Part shown: in pieces, positions 10,830-21,879 of the stretch | Layout: each line of letters opens with the position of its first letter | Numbering within the stretch: position 1 is the stretch's first letter | Origin: Micrasema longulum | Taxonomy: Eukaryota; Arthropoda; Insecta; Trichoptera; Brachycentridae | Direction of reading: 5' to 3' | Length of the DNA stretch: 64,000 nt | NCBI GenBank assembly: GCA_022494885.1 | Contig: JAGVSM010003754.1 | Span: 1-64,000 of the forward strand | Notes under the pieces: generated by a model | Database searches by the model: none | Told to the model about the DNA's origin: nothing | What the model saw: only the letters and a program-made list of their open reading frames with translations | Translations under genes and position numbers: made by a program

Positions 10830-12055
10830 TGATTTTAATTTAAAACAAGGACTTAAATAACTCGTAATCAATGGAAATACACTTTTTCCCTACTCTAGTT
10901 TTCCTTAAGCCTACATCCGTTTTTTTTGTAGTACAATCGTTGTTCAAGAACATCATAAATAATACATATACATACGAAATATATCATAACACAAAAAAAA
11001 ACAAATTAAAATAGAATTTCTACTAATAAGTACAGCCCACTTGAAGGTTACCACGAAAATAATCGGATGAAATGTGACTTAATAATTTTCGCGGTAACAA
11101 TCTGGCGATTGCCCCATAAAATTACTCTCGTATCAACTGAAAATCTTTAATAAATGATAATATCACTTAATAGCAATAAACAGCGCAAAATAGATCGTGT
11201 TGTTCCACTTGATGACATCATAATTAAGTAGTATTCTTTGGGAACAAAAACTTGATCCAAATTCTAATTTTTCATCGGAACAGAATCGTGCCTGTAATAA
11301 AACAATCACGGAACCAAATCAAAAGTTCAACAGGTCATAATTATTACAATATAAATTGGACACGATCGACAGTGAATTTATAATTTTGAGAATAACGATG
11401 CAAAAAATCTTTTGCGGTTGGCTGGCTACATATAGCTATTTGCCAAAGTTTCAGATTTTTTAGTCTTAGACAATAACTGCTGTCAGTTTGTCAGTTCATA
11501 TCAGATTAAATTATGGGACGCAAACCCTCAGTCATAGGGGCTGCTTGTTGACACCATAATATGTGGATTCATGATAATGATAAAAAATATCCTTAAAACA
11601 TATTGACAATTGATGTGAAAGTATGTACTATTATGTATAAAATAAATAATACACTGACACTTCGGAGCGTGCCTGTGGGCCAGTGGAGTGGCTACATCAA
11701 TAAATAAAAAATAAATAAACATTTTTTTTAATATTCGGGCAGATAAAACAGACAGCTGTTTACATTTTTTTTTATTTGATCAATTTAATTTTATCACCAA
11801 TTGAAAACGTGCGGTGAGCGGTACAATGCTAGCTTTTAAAGTTTATATACTTTGTTATATTCGCGGTTTGATTATAAAGAAATATAACATTTTCGTTAAA
11901 TTAGTTTTGAAAAATTGGTAGTGAATATGCGAAACTAAAGAAAGACACTAGTCCTAATTTTATATTGAATACAACACATTATATTCAGCAAGACTAATAG
12001 TATTGCACATAAAATATCCATCTACAAAAGAGCAACGTCCTGCAGTACATTCACA
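10830..12055. other. AT-rich interval, nothing recognised
   Basis: No ORF with a family motif. The frame at 11528-11722 is low-complexity hydrophobic and probably chance. Confidence 0.4.
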
Positions 12056-12059
12056 CCAA

Positions 12060-12295
12060 TAAGACATGAAGAACAAAGGAACGTGGCCTATAAAGAGACT
12101 ACAGGGCGCGGTAATTCCCAGTCAACCCAACCAAGTCAGCTGAACGCTGTCACTCAGTTCTAGCATATAGTTCAAGTGCAGTCAGTTCAACACCTAATCA
12201 ACACCGAACACCAACATTGTATATATTTTCAATCTCCAACTGGAGTAACAAAACTCTCAACAACCTGAATCCTACAGTGGTCATTGGCATATTAT
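12060..12295 (+). promoter_or_regulatory. possible solo LTR end, Ty3/BEL-like
   Basis: A C/A-rich, T-poor stretch unlike its neighbours: CCTATAAAGAGACTACAGGG (TATA-like), GAACGCTGTCACTCAGTTCT, GTTCAACACCTAATCAACAC, then ATCCTACAGTGGTCATTGG. The layout TATA – initiator-like TCAGTT – ACAGTGGT resembles insect LTRs followed by a primer-binding-type TGGT. No second LTR, TG..CA boundary pair or gag/pol was found, so this is tentative. It could equally be a host promoter or 5' UTR. Confidence 0.3.
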
Positions 12296-13190
12296 TATAG
12301 CGAATCTGGTATCAATCTGGTATCCGGGGTTCTTTTCAGAAAAATAGTTGCATACCAGAAAAGCGAAAATACAGTATTTAATATTAGATACTTATTTACT
12401 TAGGGGTCCTAACCTCTTGAGGTGGTCCTGACCAAAAAGCACCTGACTCTGCCTATTCAAGATGTTTCTATGTCCATTTTATAAATTTAAAGCTATTACG
12501 TAAATATGAATAAGAAAAGTTAGTTGTTGAAAAGTCACCAAATAGCGCCCCTGACTCCTGGGGGCCTAGGAGTTCTAGATCCCTTAATGCGGTACTGTAT
12601 CTATGTTATAATTCACCATACATTATTCTATTACGCTTTTTAATTATAATTTAATATTTAAAATGCGTGTGTATTGAGGCATATTGTTCTAACATTCTTA
12701 TAATGCAAGAAAGTACATTACGTAAGCCAGTAAAGTATAATGGCTTAGCATTGAATATAGAATTTCATTTTATAAAAACCATAAATACACTCTCCGAGAA
12801 CATTTCACTGCGCAGGCGCGAGTTGAGTAATACACTAAAATGAATAAAATTACGGATTTGCATATTACGAATTTTTCTTAGCCATTACGACTGTCAAACT
12901 GTGAATGTGTATTTACAGTCTTGTTCAGAACAATTGATTTCTTTTAAAATCAATAAAACTAAACGAGTATGTATATATTGCGGCGCAACCCAGGATGACA
13001 GCCACTTACAGACATGCCTGCTCATGGGAGAAGGCTGACCTAATTGTGGCAAATGACAAGCGATATTCGTCGCCGCATATTAGAGTGGCAGGATAAATAA
13101 TACAGATCCTTACAATCCTCTGCAAGTGTTTTAGAACCGACTGCTAATTTATAGTAAAAATTCTAATAAGGTAAATCAAGTGGAGATAAG
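12296..13190. other. interval with weak element remnants
   Basis: A GCGCCCCTGACTCC string at 12545 resembles a hAT terminus, but no partner end was found. Around 12960-13090 a base-balanced stretch encodes a CIYCGATQDDSHLQTC-type Cys/His pattern, which is too short to assign. Confidence 0.3.
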
Positions 13191-13191
13191 T

Positions 13192-13280
13192 CCGCCTCGT
13201 GGTGTAGTAGTTGGCGAGTTCGCCACAATGCTTTAGGCCCTTAGTTTGATTTCTGGCAGGGCAGACGTGATATATTTGTT
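13192..13280 (+). mobile_element. SINE family C head only, copy 3
   Basis: GTCCGCCTCGTGGTGTAGTA gives the A-box side, and AGTTTGATTTCTGGCAGGGC a decayed B box. The family C body is missing after about 13280. Confidence 0.6.
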
Positions 13281-13569
13281 TTAACTCTTTGTTTTCTGAA
13301 CATATATTTAGTAGAGATTTTGAACTTTTTGTTTTTGAATTATATTATTTATAGCTTGAAAACGATTATGTATTTTACTTGCTTTATTTTGAATTCTCTT
13401 TAAATAAAAAAAAATGCAACAAATTTGTACCATAAGGGAACAGCAATTCAAAAAGTTGTTTTTTTTTTCAATACGATATTATCTGCATTTAATTTATGTA
13501 TCTTTTCGTAAATACTATGTATACTACCATCAAGATAAAGGTGATATTGTATTTTAGTATTTGCATGTT

Positions 13570-13650
13570 GGTGTAGTGAGTCCTGACGAAGAGACGGGTA
13601 CGTCTCGAAACCGGTAGGCATAAAAAGTCAGTAAGTGGTTATGTACTAAT
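13570..13650 (+). mobile_element. Penelope-like terminal repeat, copy 1
   Basis: The block CCTGACGAAG...CTCGAAACCGGTAGGCATAA and a following GTCAGTAAGTGGTTATGTAC match pieces at 46440-46510, 51925-52020 and, reversed, 60640-60690. The shared order is GAAACCGG(N)TAG..AA..GTC(G/A)GTAAGTGGTTA. Penelope-like retroelements carry hammerhead motifs in such terminal repeats, which is the basis for this label. No RT/GIY-YIG coding part was found nearby. Confidence 0.5.
13583..13619 (+). ncRNA. hammerhead ribozyme-like motif
   Basis: The two conserved strands of the hammerhead core are present at the right spacing: CTGACGA (13583-13589) and GAAA (13607-13610). Between them lies stem II, GAGACG (13591-13596) paired with CGTCTC (13601-13606), closed by a GGTA loop. 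Stem III would be ACC/GGT (13610-13612 and 13613-13615). It has no loop in this copy, so it could only pair in trans as a dimer. Predicted cleavage follows A13616. Stem I starts GTC (13580-13582) with GGC (13617-13619). One extra A (13590) sits between the core and stem II, a departure from consensus that may lower or abolish activity. Confidence 0.5.
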
Positions 13651-14100
13651 ATTTATTACCACGTTTATTTATTTACTAACGGACGTATTTAGTCCATTAT
13701 CATTGGTAATTACACGTCATTATAGTATATACAGGAACAATTAAAATAAAATACAACTAAATAAAATTAAAGCTCGGACAACAATTAAATAGTTTTTGCT
13801 ACCCGGTCTGGCAAGATCAAGACAAGATCTGATCTATTTATTTACAAATATAAATTTAAAACCCGCATAAAAATATTTGAAAAAAAAACTTGATTGCTAA
13901 TATTGAGGATTGTAAAGAAGTAGTAATTTTACACTACCAAACGGGTGACAGCTCTATGCAAAACTGATCACAGAAGTAAATTTTTTGAAACGAATTACTT
14001 TTTAAATGGTCGAAACAAGTTAAAAACGTCTAAATATGTACCGACAGTGATTAGCTATGTAAAATGCATTCTTATATTTATATAAGAAATATATGAGTTA
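13651..14100. other. AT-rich interval, LINE-tail-like start
   Basis: TATTTACTAACGGACGTATT at about 13669 and AGATCAAGACAAGATCTGAT at about 13814 resemble pieces at 5408-5540 (TTATTAACGGACATTGTCCA and ATCAAGACAAGATCTGA). Both places probably hold the same decayed retroposon tail. No gene. Confidence 0.4.
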
Positions 14101-14104
14101 TTTA

Positions 14105-14209
14105 ATTAGAATGTACCGCGATATATTTTAGAGATATATGGCCATTCAATTAGAATGTACCGCGATGTATTTTAGAGATATATGGCCATTCAATTAAAAT
14201 GTACCGCGA
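14105..14209. repeat. 44-bp tandem repeat, 2.4 copies
   Basis: ATTAGAATGTACCGCGA begins at 14105, 14149 and (as ATTAAAATG…) 14193, giving a strict 44-bp period. The units are nearly identical, so the expansion is recent. Confidence 0.9.
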
Positions 14210-14214
14210 AAACC

Positions 14215-14375
14215 CCAAAAAACGCCTAACTCTCTCTGTGCTTGGAAGAGAGGAAACCAGTAAGGCCCAAAATGCGATGGATGGACTGCATCAGAGGAGA
14301 GAAGACAAAGTTTTAAGTGAGGAACTGAAAAGGAAGGGCAGCAGACCGGCAAGAGTGGGGGAGACTCCTGGATTT
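14215..14375 (+). pseudogene. RTE-like LINE C-terminal fragment
   Basis: One frame reads KPVRPKMRWMDCIRGE, and after a frameshift EELKRKGSRPARVGETPG. It matches the G(R)RPxxRWxDCIxxD…DRxxWRxxxRxxDP end of RTE-type ORFs. The tandem repeat at 14105-14209 runs right up to it. Confidence 0.6.
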
Positions 14376-14617
14376 AGTCATGGCCATGGTAATGATACGA
14401 GTTATTTTACACCTGGACAAATTCGTACCGTAAAAAAAAGGATTAGTGGTATTTTTACACTGCAATATTTCATTGTTCGTTGACGCACTTAAAGCGTAAG
14501 ACTTTATGTTTGACATCGCCTTCAATGTAGCAAAAATTATCCGGATATTTTAGGTGCTTATAGAGAAATGATGATGATGATTATTGTACAATACGTAATT
14601 GATAGTATTGTATTCAT

Positions 14618-14848
14618 CATCAGCATCATCATAATTTCTTTTCCACATCTAATGGTGCATAGGGCACTGCATTGGTACACCAATCGCAGCGTATCTTGAT
14701 CATTTTTGTTACACCAAGGTGAGGTGAAATATCCTAGTGTAAAAACACCCTTTTCAATAATACTTCATATCAACTATGTCGGGAATCGAATCCGAGACCT
14801 CTTGCATGGTAGGCAAAAGCACTGAACATTACACCACGAGGCCGATTT
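14618..14848 (-). mobile_element. SINE family C, copy 4
   Basis: Well-preserved copy: head AATCGGCCTCGTGGTGTAAT, B box GGATTCGATTCCCGACAT, body with GGTGTACCAATGCAGTGCCC and a CATCATCA triplet tail (plus-strand view, about 14612-14630). Confidence 0.8.
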
Positions 14849-14859
14849 GAAATATAATT

Positions 14860-15080
14860 ATTACGACAAAACCTTTTTTGGATAAAGTAAAATTATAGTT
14901 TTTAGAAAGTACTATTCCTTTAAATGCAAGGAGTATCTTTTCGATGTGGTCAGACATTATGGTAAACCCCAGATGGCATAAAAACACAGTATATCCATTA
15001 TTAACCACTCGTATCAACGCAATGCAATGCGTAAAAATTATGGCAGCCCAGTATATGTATAGGTATATGGGATTTATCTG
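14860..15080. other. short interval, nothing recognised
   Basis: No coding or repeat motif matched. Confidence 0.3.

Positions 15081-15081
<1 letters not shown>

Positions 15082-15117
<36 letters not shown>
15082..15117. repeat. (TA)n microsatellite
   Basis: About 30 bases of pure TA dinucleotides, flanked by TGTATG and ACATAAAACATA. Confidence 0.95.
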
Positions 15118-15118
<1 letters not shown>

Positions 15119-15119
15119 A

Positions 15120-16785
15120 AACATAAAAAAATTATACTGGTTTTTCAGACAAAAACAAGGTTGGTTCGCAAAATATAATTTGATATAGTTGTTGCAAGTT
15201 TTTTCCTTTTATTTATAATTTTGTAGTAATTCATTTGCTAATCATTCCGAACCACATATTTACAATCTCAATTTAAAAGCATACAGTTTATCGCAGCTGC
15301 TGGGAGAAAGTATTTTTTTGGTTATAGAAAAAATAGGCTCGGTCGTATTATCTTGTGTCACATAACAAGACTCCCATTCATTGTGTGGTTTAGCGCTTTT
15401 GACTCTATACTGACCTGAGGGGCAGTTACAGTCCAAAATACGGAAGCCATATCTTAATAGTGACGGTATGGTTCAAGATAGGTGAATTCTCCCTGATGAT
15501 TGTGAAGGTAAAGCATTGCAAAAATAGAAGTTGAAAATCGTAGTTAGGCAAGATTTTGTTGTTTTTTTTTACGATTCGTTAGTATTTGAATTGATTTTAA
15601 GGTAGCTACTTCTTATATATTTTGAATAAGTGTATATTTTTCCAGCACAGCAATTTTTGGAAGCTGAGATTAAAATAGTCTATCTAGATACAGCTAACAG
15701 CACATGAGTCAGATCGTTTGAACGTAGTTATGAAAAGTGAAACTAAGATAATAGCACCTTTGTGAAAAAAGTGAATAATCAAATCTACACAACAGTTGGA
15801 ATGTTTTTGACTTTAACAAATGATTAACAATTAATACATTAGTTTTTTTTACATTATAAACAAGAATCTTATTATGTATTTGACTAGTTTTAATGATTTT
15901 TAAAGGACTTTAAGATTTTTCAAGTTTTGTGGGTGTTTTCTGCAAATTGAGAAAATTCGTTTTTGTGATTTTGTGGCACTATTTTCAGAATGAGATTATA
16001 ACAGTTTTTTTACGTTTTTTAAAAATGGTCTGGCTGTTTTTAGCAGAACATAGAATTGACCTTACTGCACCCGATAACATAAATATCTATTTTTTTCAAA
16101 ACTGTAGACTGGTTCATTTGACAGTTGAAATGACAACATGTGCATGCACCGTAAGAAGCAATGGCAACACTACTGATGAAATGTTGCCAGTGTGAAAAAA
16201 ACACAACACAAACAAGACATTTATAATTTAAAAATTACATCTGTAGTTATAACTTCTTAAAAACATATGGAAATCTACATATCGGTATAGCTGACTTGGA
16301 AGATAGAGATAGAAAGAAAGTTAAGCATACCGTCTTGGTACGTACCAATGAAGATTGCATTTGTTATCTCCCCCTAGATAGGAGTACCTAAATACAATTA
16401 AATGTATATATTTATTTCGCTGTTGTAACAATGTAAAGAGGATATTTGTTTCGGGTTCTGACTAGTTATAAAATATTGCAAATTTAACACAAGTTCCAAG
16501 GAATAAATAAGTCCAGGTATATATACAGAATCTATAAATGACTAGATCGTTGGTTAAAAAGACATTATCTGAAACTAGCCAATGCTTTCATATTCAAACG
16601 AGCCATCAATTACATATTCATGAACAAAGAAAAAAATAACACAGTCATTACAATCTAGCGCAGAATAGATTACCTTACTTAGAAGAAATCATAAATCAGT
16701 TGTAGAGGTATACAACGTTTTTATATTGTATAAATCAAAAAAAAAATTAAAACTAAATAAAGTTGTCCCAAACAAATTTCGACAT
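15120..16785. other. long AT-rich interval, no gene seen
   Basis: The frame at 15929-16195 has no recognisable motif. No terminal inverted repeats or tRNA-like boxes were found. Confidence 0.4.
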
Positions 16786-16789
16786 CGCT

Positions 16790-18368
16790 AAAACATATAA
16801 TAAATATAAGTTTCAAAAGCGGTATATTCCCATCCAATTATAAGAAAACAATTATTACTTCTTTATTTAAAGCCGGCAATCCTAAGGAAATAACTAACTA
16901 CCATCCTATTTCAGTAATTTCAAACATGGTTAAAATATTTGAAAAAATTGTTTTAAAAAGGTTGACTGAATTTATAAAACATAATAAATTGATTCACCAT
17001 AACCAATTTGGTTTTATGCAAAATAGAAGCACTCAGGATGCTTTTGCAAAATTATCTACAAATATGCACAATTTATTGGACAAATCATTAAAATGTATTG
17101 GTATATTTAATGACTTAAAAAAGCATTCAATAATGTATCACACAATAAACTTCCATCAAAATTAAAAGATGTGGGAATGGGTGGCAAAACCATTAAATGG
17201 ATAACAAGTTATCTATTCCAACGACGACAAATGATAAAAATAAAATGTACATTCAGTCAAATGGAGACTTGCAATTCAAGATACCCAGGGTACGTTGATA
17301 GGTCCACTTCGATTTATAATCCATGTCAATGACATATTTTGTCAAAATTCAAATTCAAAAATAATATATGCCAATGATACGGTTGTTTTAGTTAAGGAAG
17401 TTAACTGGAACTCAGTAAATTTAGTAGCTAATGACGTTATAAAATAATTGAAATTATGGTTTGACAAAAATATATTATCTTTAAATAAGGAAAAGACAAA
17501 AATCATCCCATTATTTATTAACCAAATTTAGATTCAGTAGTAAAAATAATTATTCACCAAAGCAATTGCAACAAAACTAACTGCGGTCTTACATGTTCAG
17601 TACTTGATACAACAGATAAAATTTAATATTCTGGTGTATACATATACCAAAACTTAAAATGGAAAGACCATATTAGTGAACAAGTTAAAAGAATTAGAAA
17701 ATTTACATACATATTTATTAGATTAAGGAATATTTTAAAAATCAATAATTTAAAAATAGCTTTTTACTCAATTGTACAATCTTTGTTACAATATGGTTTT
17801 GTAGGATGGGGTTGTGAATTTGCCAATATACTAAAGTAATTTTAAAGAAACCATCAACATTCAATACGGAAAGTCTATATAAAATATTTAAGGTTCATAC
17901 AGTAGACACTCGTTATAAAATAAAATCTATTAAATAAATATATAAAGAAAAAAAATGAAAGAACTTGAGGTGAATAAGTCACTCAGATACCAATATAATA
18001 TTCAAATTCTTAAATTCCACACAAGTCATGGTCAAAATAGCTTTGTCTTTAAAGGTGTAAAAAATATGATAATCTTCCCAATGAACTAAAAACTATTAAA
18101 AATAATATATCAATAAAAACAAAAAAACAATAAAACAAAATCACAAAATAGCTTAATATATAAAGGGTTAAAACTGTATGATGAGATGCCTGAAAGTATG
18201 AAGAATGAAAGAAAACTTACGGATTTAAAAAAAAAATGTTATGTTTATTGTAATAATGTAGTTATGTAAGAAATATTTAATAAGTATTTGTTATAATTAT
18301 AAATATATTAGTTAATATACAATATAATATTAACTAACTTAAGTAAATAAATAAAATTAAAATAAATA
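16790..18368 (+). pseudogene. Jockey-type LINE, RT to 3' end
   Basis: The longest LINE remnant of the window. It starts in the RT fingers (SFKSGIFPSNYKKTIITSLF, about 16809; then KAGNPKEITNYHPIS). It continues open as 16926-17165 with KIFEKIVLKRLTEFI, HHNQFGFMQNRSTQDA and a GIFNDLKK block in place of xFxDLxKAF. After a frame change it has IIYANDTVVLVKEVN, the YADD box with Asn for the first Asp. The C-terminus IYKGLKLYDEMPESM...KKKCYVYCNNVVM and a stop end at about 18270, followed by a poly-A-like AAATAAATAAA tail. Stops and frameshifts are scattered, so it is inactive. Confidence 0.85.
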
Positions 18369-18371
18369 AAT

Positions 18372-18695
18372 AAATTTAAAGTAAATCTAGAGAAATTTTT
18401 TGAACACATGTAAAAACTACCTTAATTTTAATTAGCATGAATGTATTATTGTTTCGTGTTTTTTTTTCTTTATATGTCCTGTGTTTTGTTTTTTTTTTCT
18501 CATGTACTCGTATATTTAAAATTATATGAACTCTTATAAATAAACAACTACAACAGTGTAAGTCACTCTCCAAGTACAAGAGTTGGTCTCTTTATGGAGA
18601 GTTACAGTGATAACATTTACTAGATGTTTAAAAGTAGATCTGTATAGAATTTTAAAAAAACATGTACCATTTATGAAATTTATTAATAAAAACAT
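18372..18695. repeat. repeat D, copy 1 (pairs with 21465-21775)
   Basis: About 300 bp are shared with 21465-21775, including ACTACAACAGTGTAAGTCAC, AGTTACAGTGATAACATTTA and AGAATTTTAAAAAAACATGT. No motif identifies it; it lies directly behind a LINE tail in both places. Confidence 0.85.
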
Positions 18696-18699
18696 AAAA

Positions 18700-19539
18700 A
18701 TATTTTTAAAAAAATCATAAATTATTATTGTGTGAGTTTTTGTTCTTTTTGCCTGCTTTTCGGACCGCTTTGCAACATGATTTAGAACGAATAAACATGT
18801 TGTTGATACGCACAAAATAACTTTATCACACAAATTATACAAAAGGTTTTAATAATTTTTTTAAATTAGTTTCCTAACTGGATCACGAGAAAATTCTTTG
18901 ATGAAACAATTTAATTAGGGAAATTATAAGGAGGTACGCAGAAATACTTCAAAAATATATCTACGACGCAATTGATTTATATCTTTGTAACCATATCGTT
19001 TGACTGTTTTTCCTCCGTGTTAAATGTACGAATAAAAAAAATAGTTATTACGTTTATGTTCCCATCGCACCGTGGTAAAATCCATTGTTCAAAGTGTCAT
19101 ATTGCTAACATGCACTTCGGTGGAAATTGAGAGCAAGATTACGTAGTAATATCTTACTGTTTCATTTAGTTCACGATTCCTATGTAATGACTGTGACGTA
19201 ATATTTGAGTTTACTTATTTTTGAGCAACAACTAAATCCGTTCATTGTTTTAAGTGTCATCATACCAGAGAATGTGCAAATAATTATAATAGTACCTTTT
19301 TTCTAGAAATTTATAATTAATAGATTTTTTGTGTTCCGTTTTTGCATAGATTTTTATATTTTAGAATCTCTCTTTCATCTCTTATCCAAGTCTACTTTAT
19401 TTTATTTAGTTAGCTAATAGGTATTACATTTGCATATCAACTAATATTAACAATTATTTACATTACTATTTACCAATTTATAAATTTACATTATTATAAT
19501 AAAAATAACTTGTTTTTAAAAATCAACAAGTTTTTATTC
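18700..19539. other. AT-rich interval, nothing recognised
   Basis: No coding or structural motif seen. Confidence 0.4.
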
Positions 19540-19585
19540 ATTCTTTCAGGCATCTCATCATACATTTTTTACCTTTATACATATG
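19540..19585 (-). repeat. short piece of the 16.8-kb LINE, C-terminus
   Basis: TTCAGGCATCTCATCATACA is the complement of the DEMPE-coding segment near 18180. Confidence 0.6.
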
Positions 19586-19829
19586 TTCCTTAATAGAGCA
19601 TGTAGACATCATGCGTGGTTGGTCCATATAACGCATGGAACCGTCGTTTCCCCTAAATTTAACCAATAATTCATTGTCTATAATATATTCAAAAAATCAA
19701 TTATTATCGGTCATAATACATAACATGTTTATTACTTTAAACAAATAATACAATAATAATGGTGTCAATAACCACGATAAACTATGGAGTTTATAAATTG
19801 CTGCCATACAAAAATATCTCAATATAGCG

Positions 19830-20115
19830 GTGCTTCCCCTACACGCATCTATTCATCTGCGCGATCATGCGCATACTGGTTTGGTTACTAGCTAATCTCG
19901 CGCTAGCAAAAAAAAAATGATGGGATTGAATAGAATTTTGCTTCCAGTAGGGATATCTTAATATCCGCGCTTGCGCAAACTGAGATTCTTCTAGGTTGTG
20001 GAAGCGATCGGATTATCTCAGTACATTATTTTTCATATGTTCATCTACGGCTATGACGCGCGACGCCGCGGCGCATCGTGCCGATTCTGTGATAGTATTT
20101 TTGACAGTATACATA
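19830..20115. promoter_or_regulatory. CpG-rich cluster in AT-rich DNA
   Basis: The densest CpG stretch in the window: ATCTGCGCGATCATGCGCAT, AATCTCGCGCTAGC, ATCCGCGCTTGCGCAAACTG, GACGCGCGACGCCGCGGCGC. Palindromic GCGC and TGCGCA words resemble NRF-1-type sites. No transcription start or exon next to it could be supported. It may be a host promoter, or simply another element fragment. Confidence 0.25.
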
Positions 20116-21084
20116 ATTATAAGAATTGTTTTGTGATAATGTTAGTATACAAAATTAAATACAGAATTTAATTAAAACATAAAATTTATAATGTTTACTT
20201 GCCATAAGAAACAAGTTTACAATCTACAATACTAATTTTTAAATCGCTTTTTGCCCTCAAATAATGATAAATTCTTTTTGTTAAAAAATCATATTTTATA
20301 ACAAAATAATACCTGTCATGCATATTTATTAAAATTCTTATTTTCATTTAAATGCATTTCAATATATTATTTGCATGTGCATATATTATTTAAAATACCA
20401 ACTACAGTAACTAGAACACAATATAAAAAGAATGTTAATGAATGACTCGACACGGGTTATGTCCAGTGAAGTATTCATATGGAAAAGAAAAAAAGGTTTT
20501 ATATGAATTAAATAAAACATAATAATATAACGCCACTAAATACTTTAACAGTAGTGAATTACAGCATAGAACACCCAGGCTTAAAAAAACACATTTAATT
20601 TTTTGCAGTAATTTATAGTAGCATCTAGTGAAGCGGATTGGTTTTAATTACAATTCATTACTATATAAATATGTGTATTGATAATTATGGTTTCCGAATA
20701 TATGTATACAGTATTTAGTTATTCTTGATTTTTCACCTGCATATAAATTGCTTCCATAATCAAAAACCTCACTGCAAGACCCCGGTAGGCATCACTATGC
20801 ACCTCCAGGAGAGCTGATCACCAGCCAGGACTTTCACTCCTTCCCGAGTCAATTTCACATCCCTAACTTCCAAAAAAAAAAACAAATTTCCGATCAAGCC
20901 AATAATAAATGTAGCCAAAAAATCGTCATCGACGGCTTTTCAGGGCAGCAAAAGGGGTATAGTATTTAGTATTTACGTAACTTTGCACTTTTACTGCATT
21001 GAGATGCTTTGTGTATTATACACGCATCAATCCAGCGCAGAACCTTATACATCATTGAGTGTGGATGAATATACATAACATGTA
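20116..21084. other. AT-rich interval, one unassigned patch
   Basis: About 20770-20870 is less AT-rich (CACCTCCAGGAGAGCTGATC…), but I recognise no family. Nothing else seen. Confidence 0.35.
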
Positions 21085-21145
21085 CAAAAAATTAAAATAA
21101 TCTTCCCGATGAACTAAAAACTATTAAAAATAATATATCAATAAA
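21085..21145 (+). repeat. duplicate of LINE segment 18066-18115
   Basis: AATCTTCCCGATGAACTAAA and the following AACTATTAAAAATAATATAT match 18070-18113 almost exactly. This marks the left edge of a duplicated segment that resumes at 21465. Confidence 0.8.
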
Positions 21146-21149
21146 TCTG

Positions 21150-21455
21150 GTCCATGAAGAAGTATAGGAATTGAAAAAATAATATTTTCAGGCGTTGCCT
21201 AGTATGTAGGTGAAATAATTCAATTAGATGATTCTCACCCGCATAAATAAAGGTTTCAGCTCTTTAACTTCACAAACATCAGCAGATGAAAGAATTGAAG
21301 GAATATAGATGGTCAAATATAGGCAGAATGGTGAATGTTACACAGTGTGTACAGTGGCCACTTAAACCAGCCATTGACAGGTCATAAGCCCTGTAGATGC
21401 CTGGACTTCTATATTACGAGTACCTTCTCTTAAATGTTCTTCATCTCTGTTGTAC
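21150..21455 (+). repeat. family M, near-complete copy
   Basis: Ordered blocks: CAGGCGTTGCCTAGTA, TCACCCGCATAAATAAAGGT, GGCAGAATGGTGAATGTTAC, ACACAGTGTGT, ACAGGTCATAAGCCCTGTAG, and a decayed terminal TTCTTCATCTCTGTTGTA. It separates the two parts of the duplicated segment (21085-21145 and 21465-21775). Confidence 0.8.
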
Positions 21456-21464
21456 TATGTTAAA

Positions 21465-21775
21465 TTTGAAGTAAATCTAAAGAAATTTTTTGACCACGTG
21501 TAAAAACTACATTAAATTTTAATTAGTATGAATGTATTACTGTTTTTTCTTTAAATATCTTATGTTTTTTTTTCTCATATACTTGTATTTAAAAGAATAT
21601 AAACTCTTGTAAATAAACAACTACAACAGTGTAAGTCACTCTCCAAGCACAAGAATTAGTCTCTTTTTTGTAGAGTTACAGTGATAACATTTACTAGATG
21701 TGTAAAAGTAGATATGTATAGAATTTTTAAAAAAACATGTACCTATTATGAAATTTCTTAAAAAAAAAAGTAATT
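21465..21775. repeat. repeat D, copy 2
   Basis: Matches 18372-18690 with small indels, in the same orientation. Confidence 0.85.
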
Positions 21776-21879
21776 TAAAAAAATATTTCAAATGTTTTCA
21801 ATGATCACCTTTGAGTTTGGATTCAGAGTTATGTGGCATATATCAAAACTTGGGTAAATGCTCTCTTAAGGCATTTGCA

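Noticed and set aside
12540..12560. hAT terminus GCGCCCCTG
   Set aside because: No opposing CAGGGGCG-type end or 8-bp duplication could be found within 1 kb.
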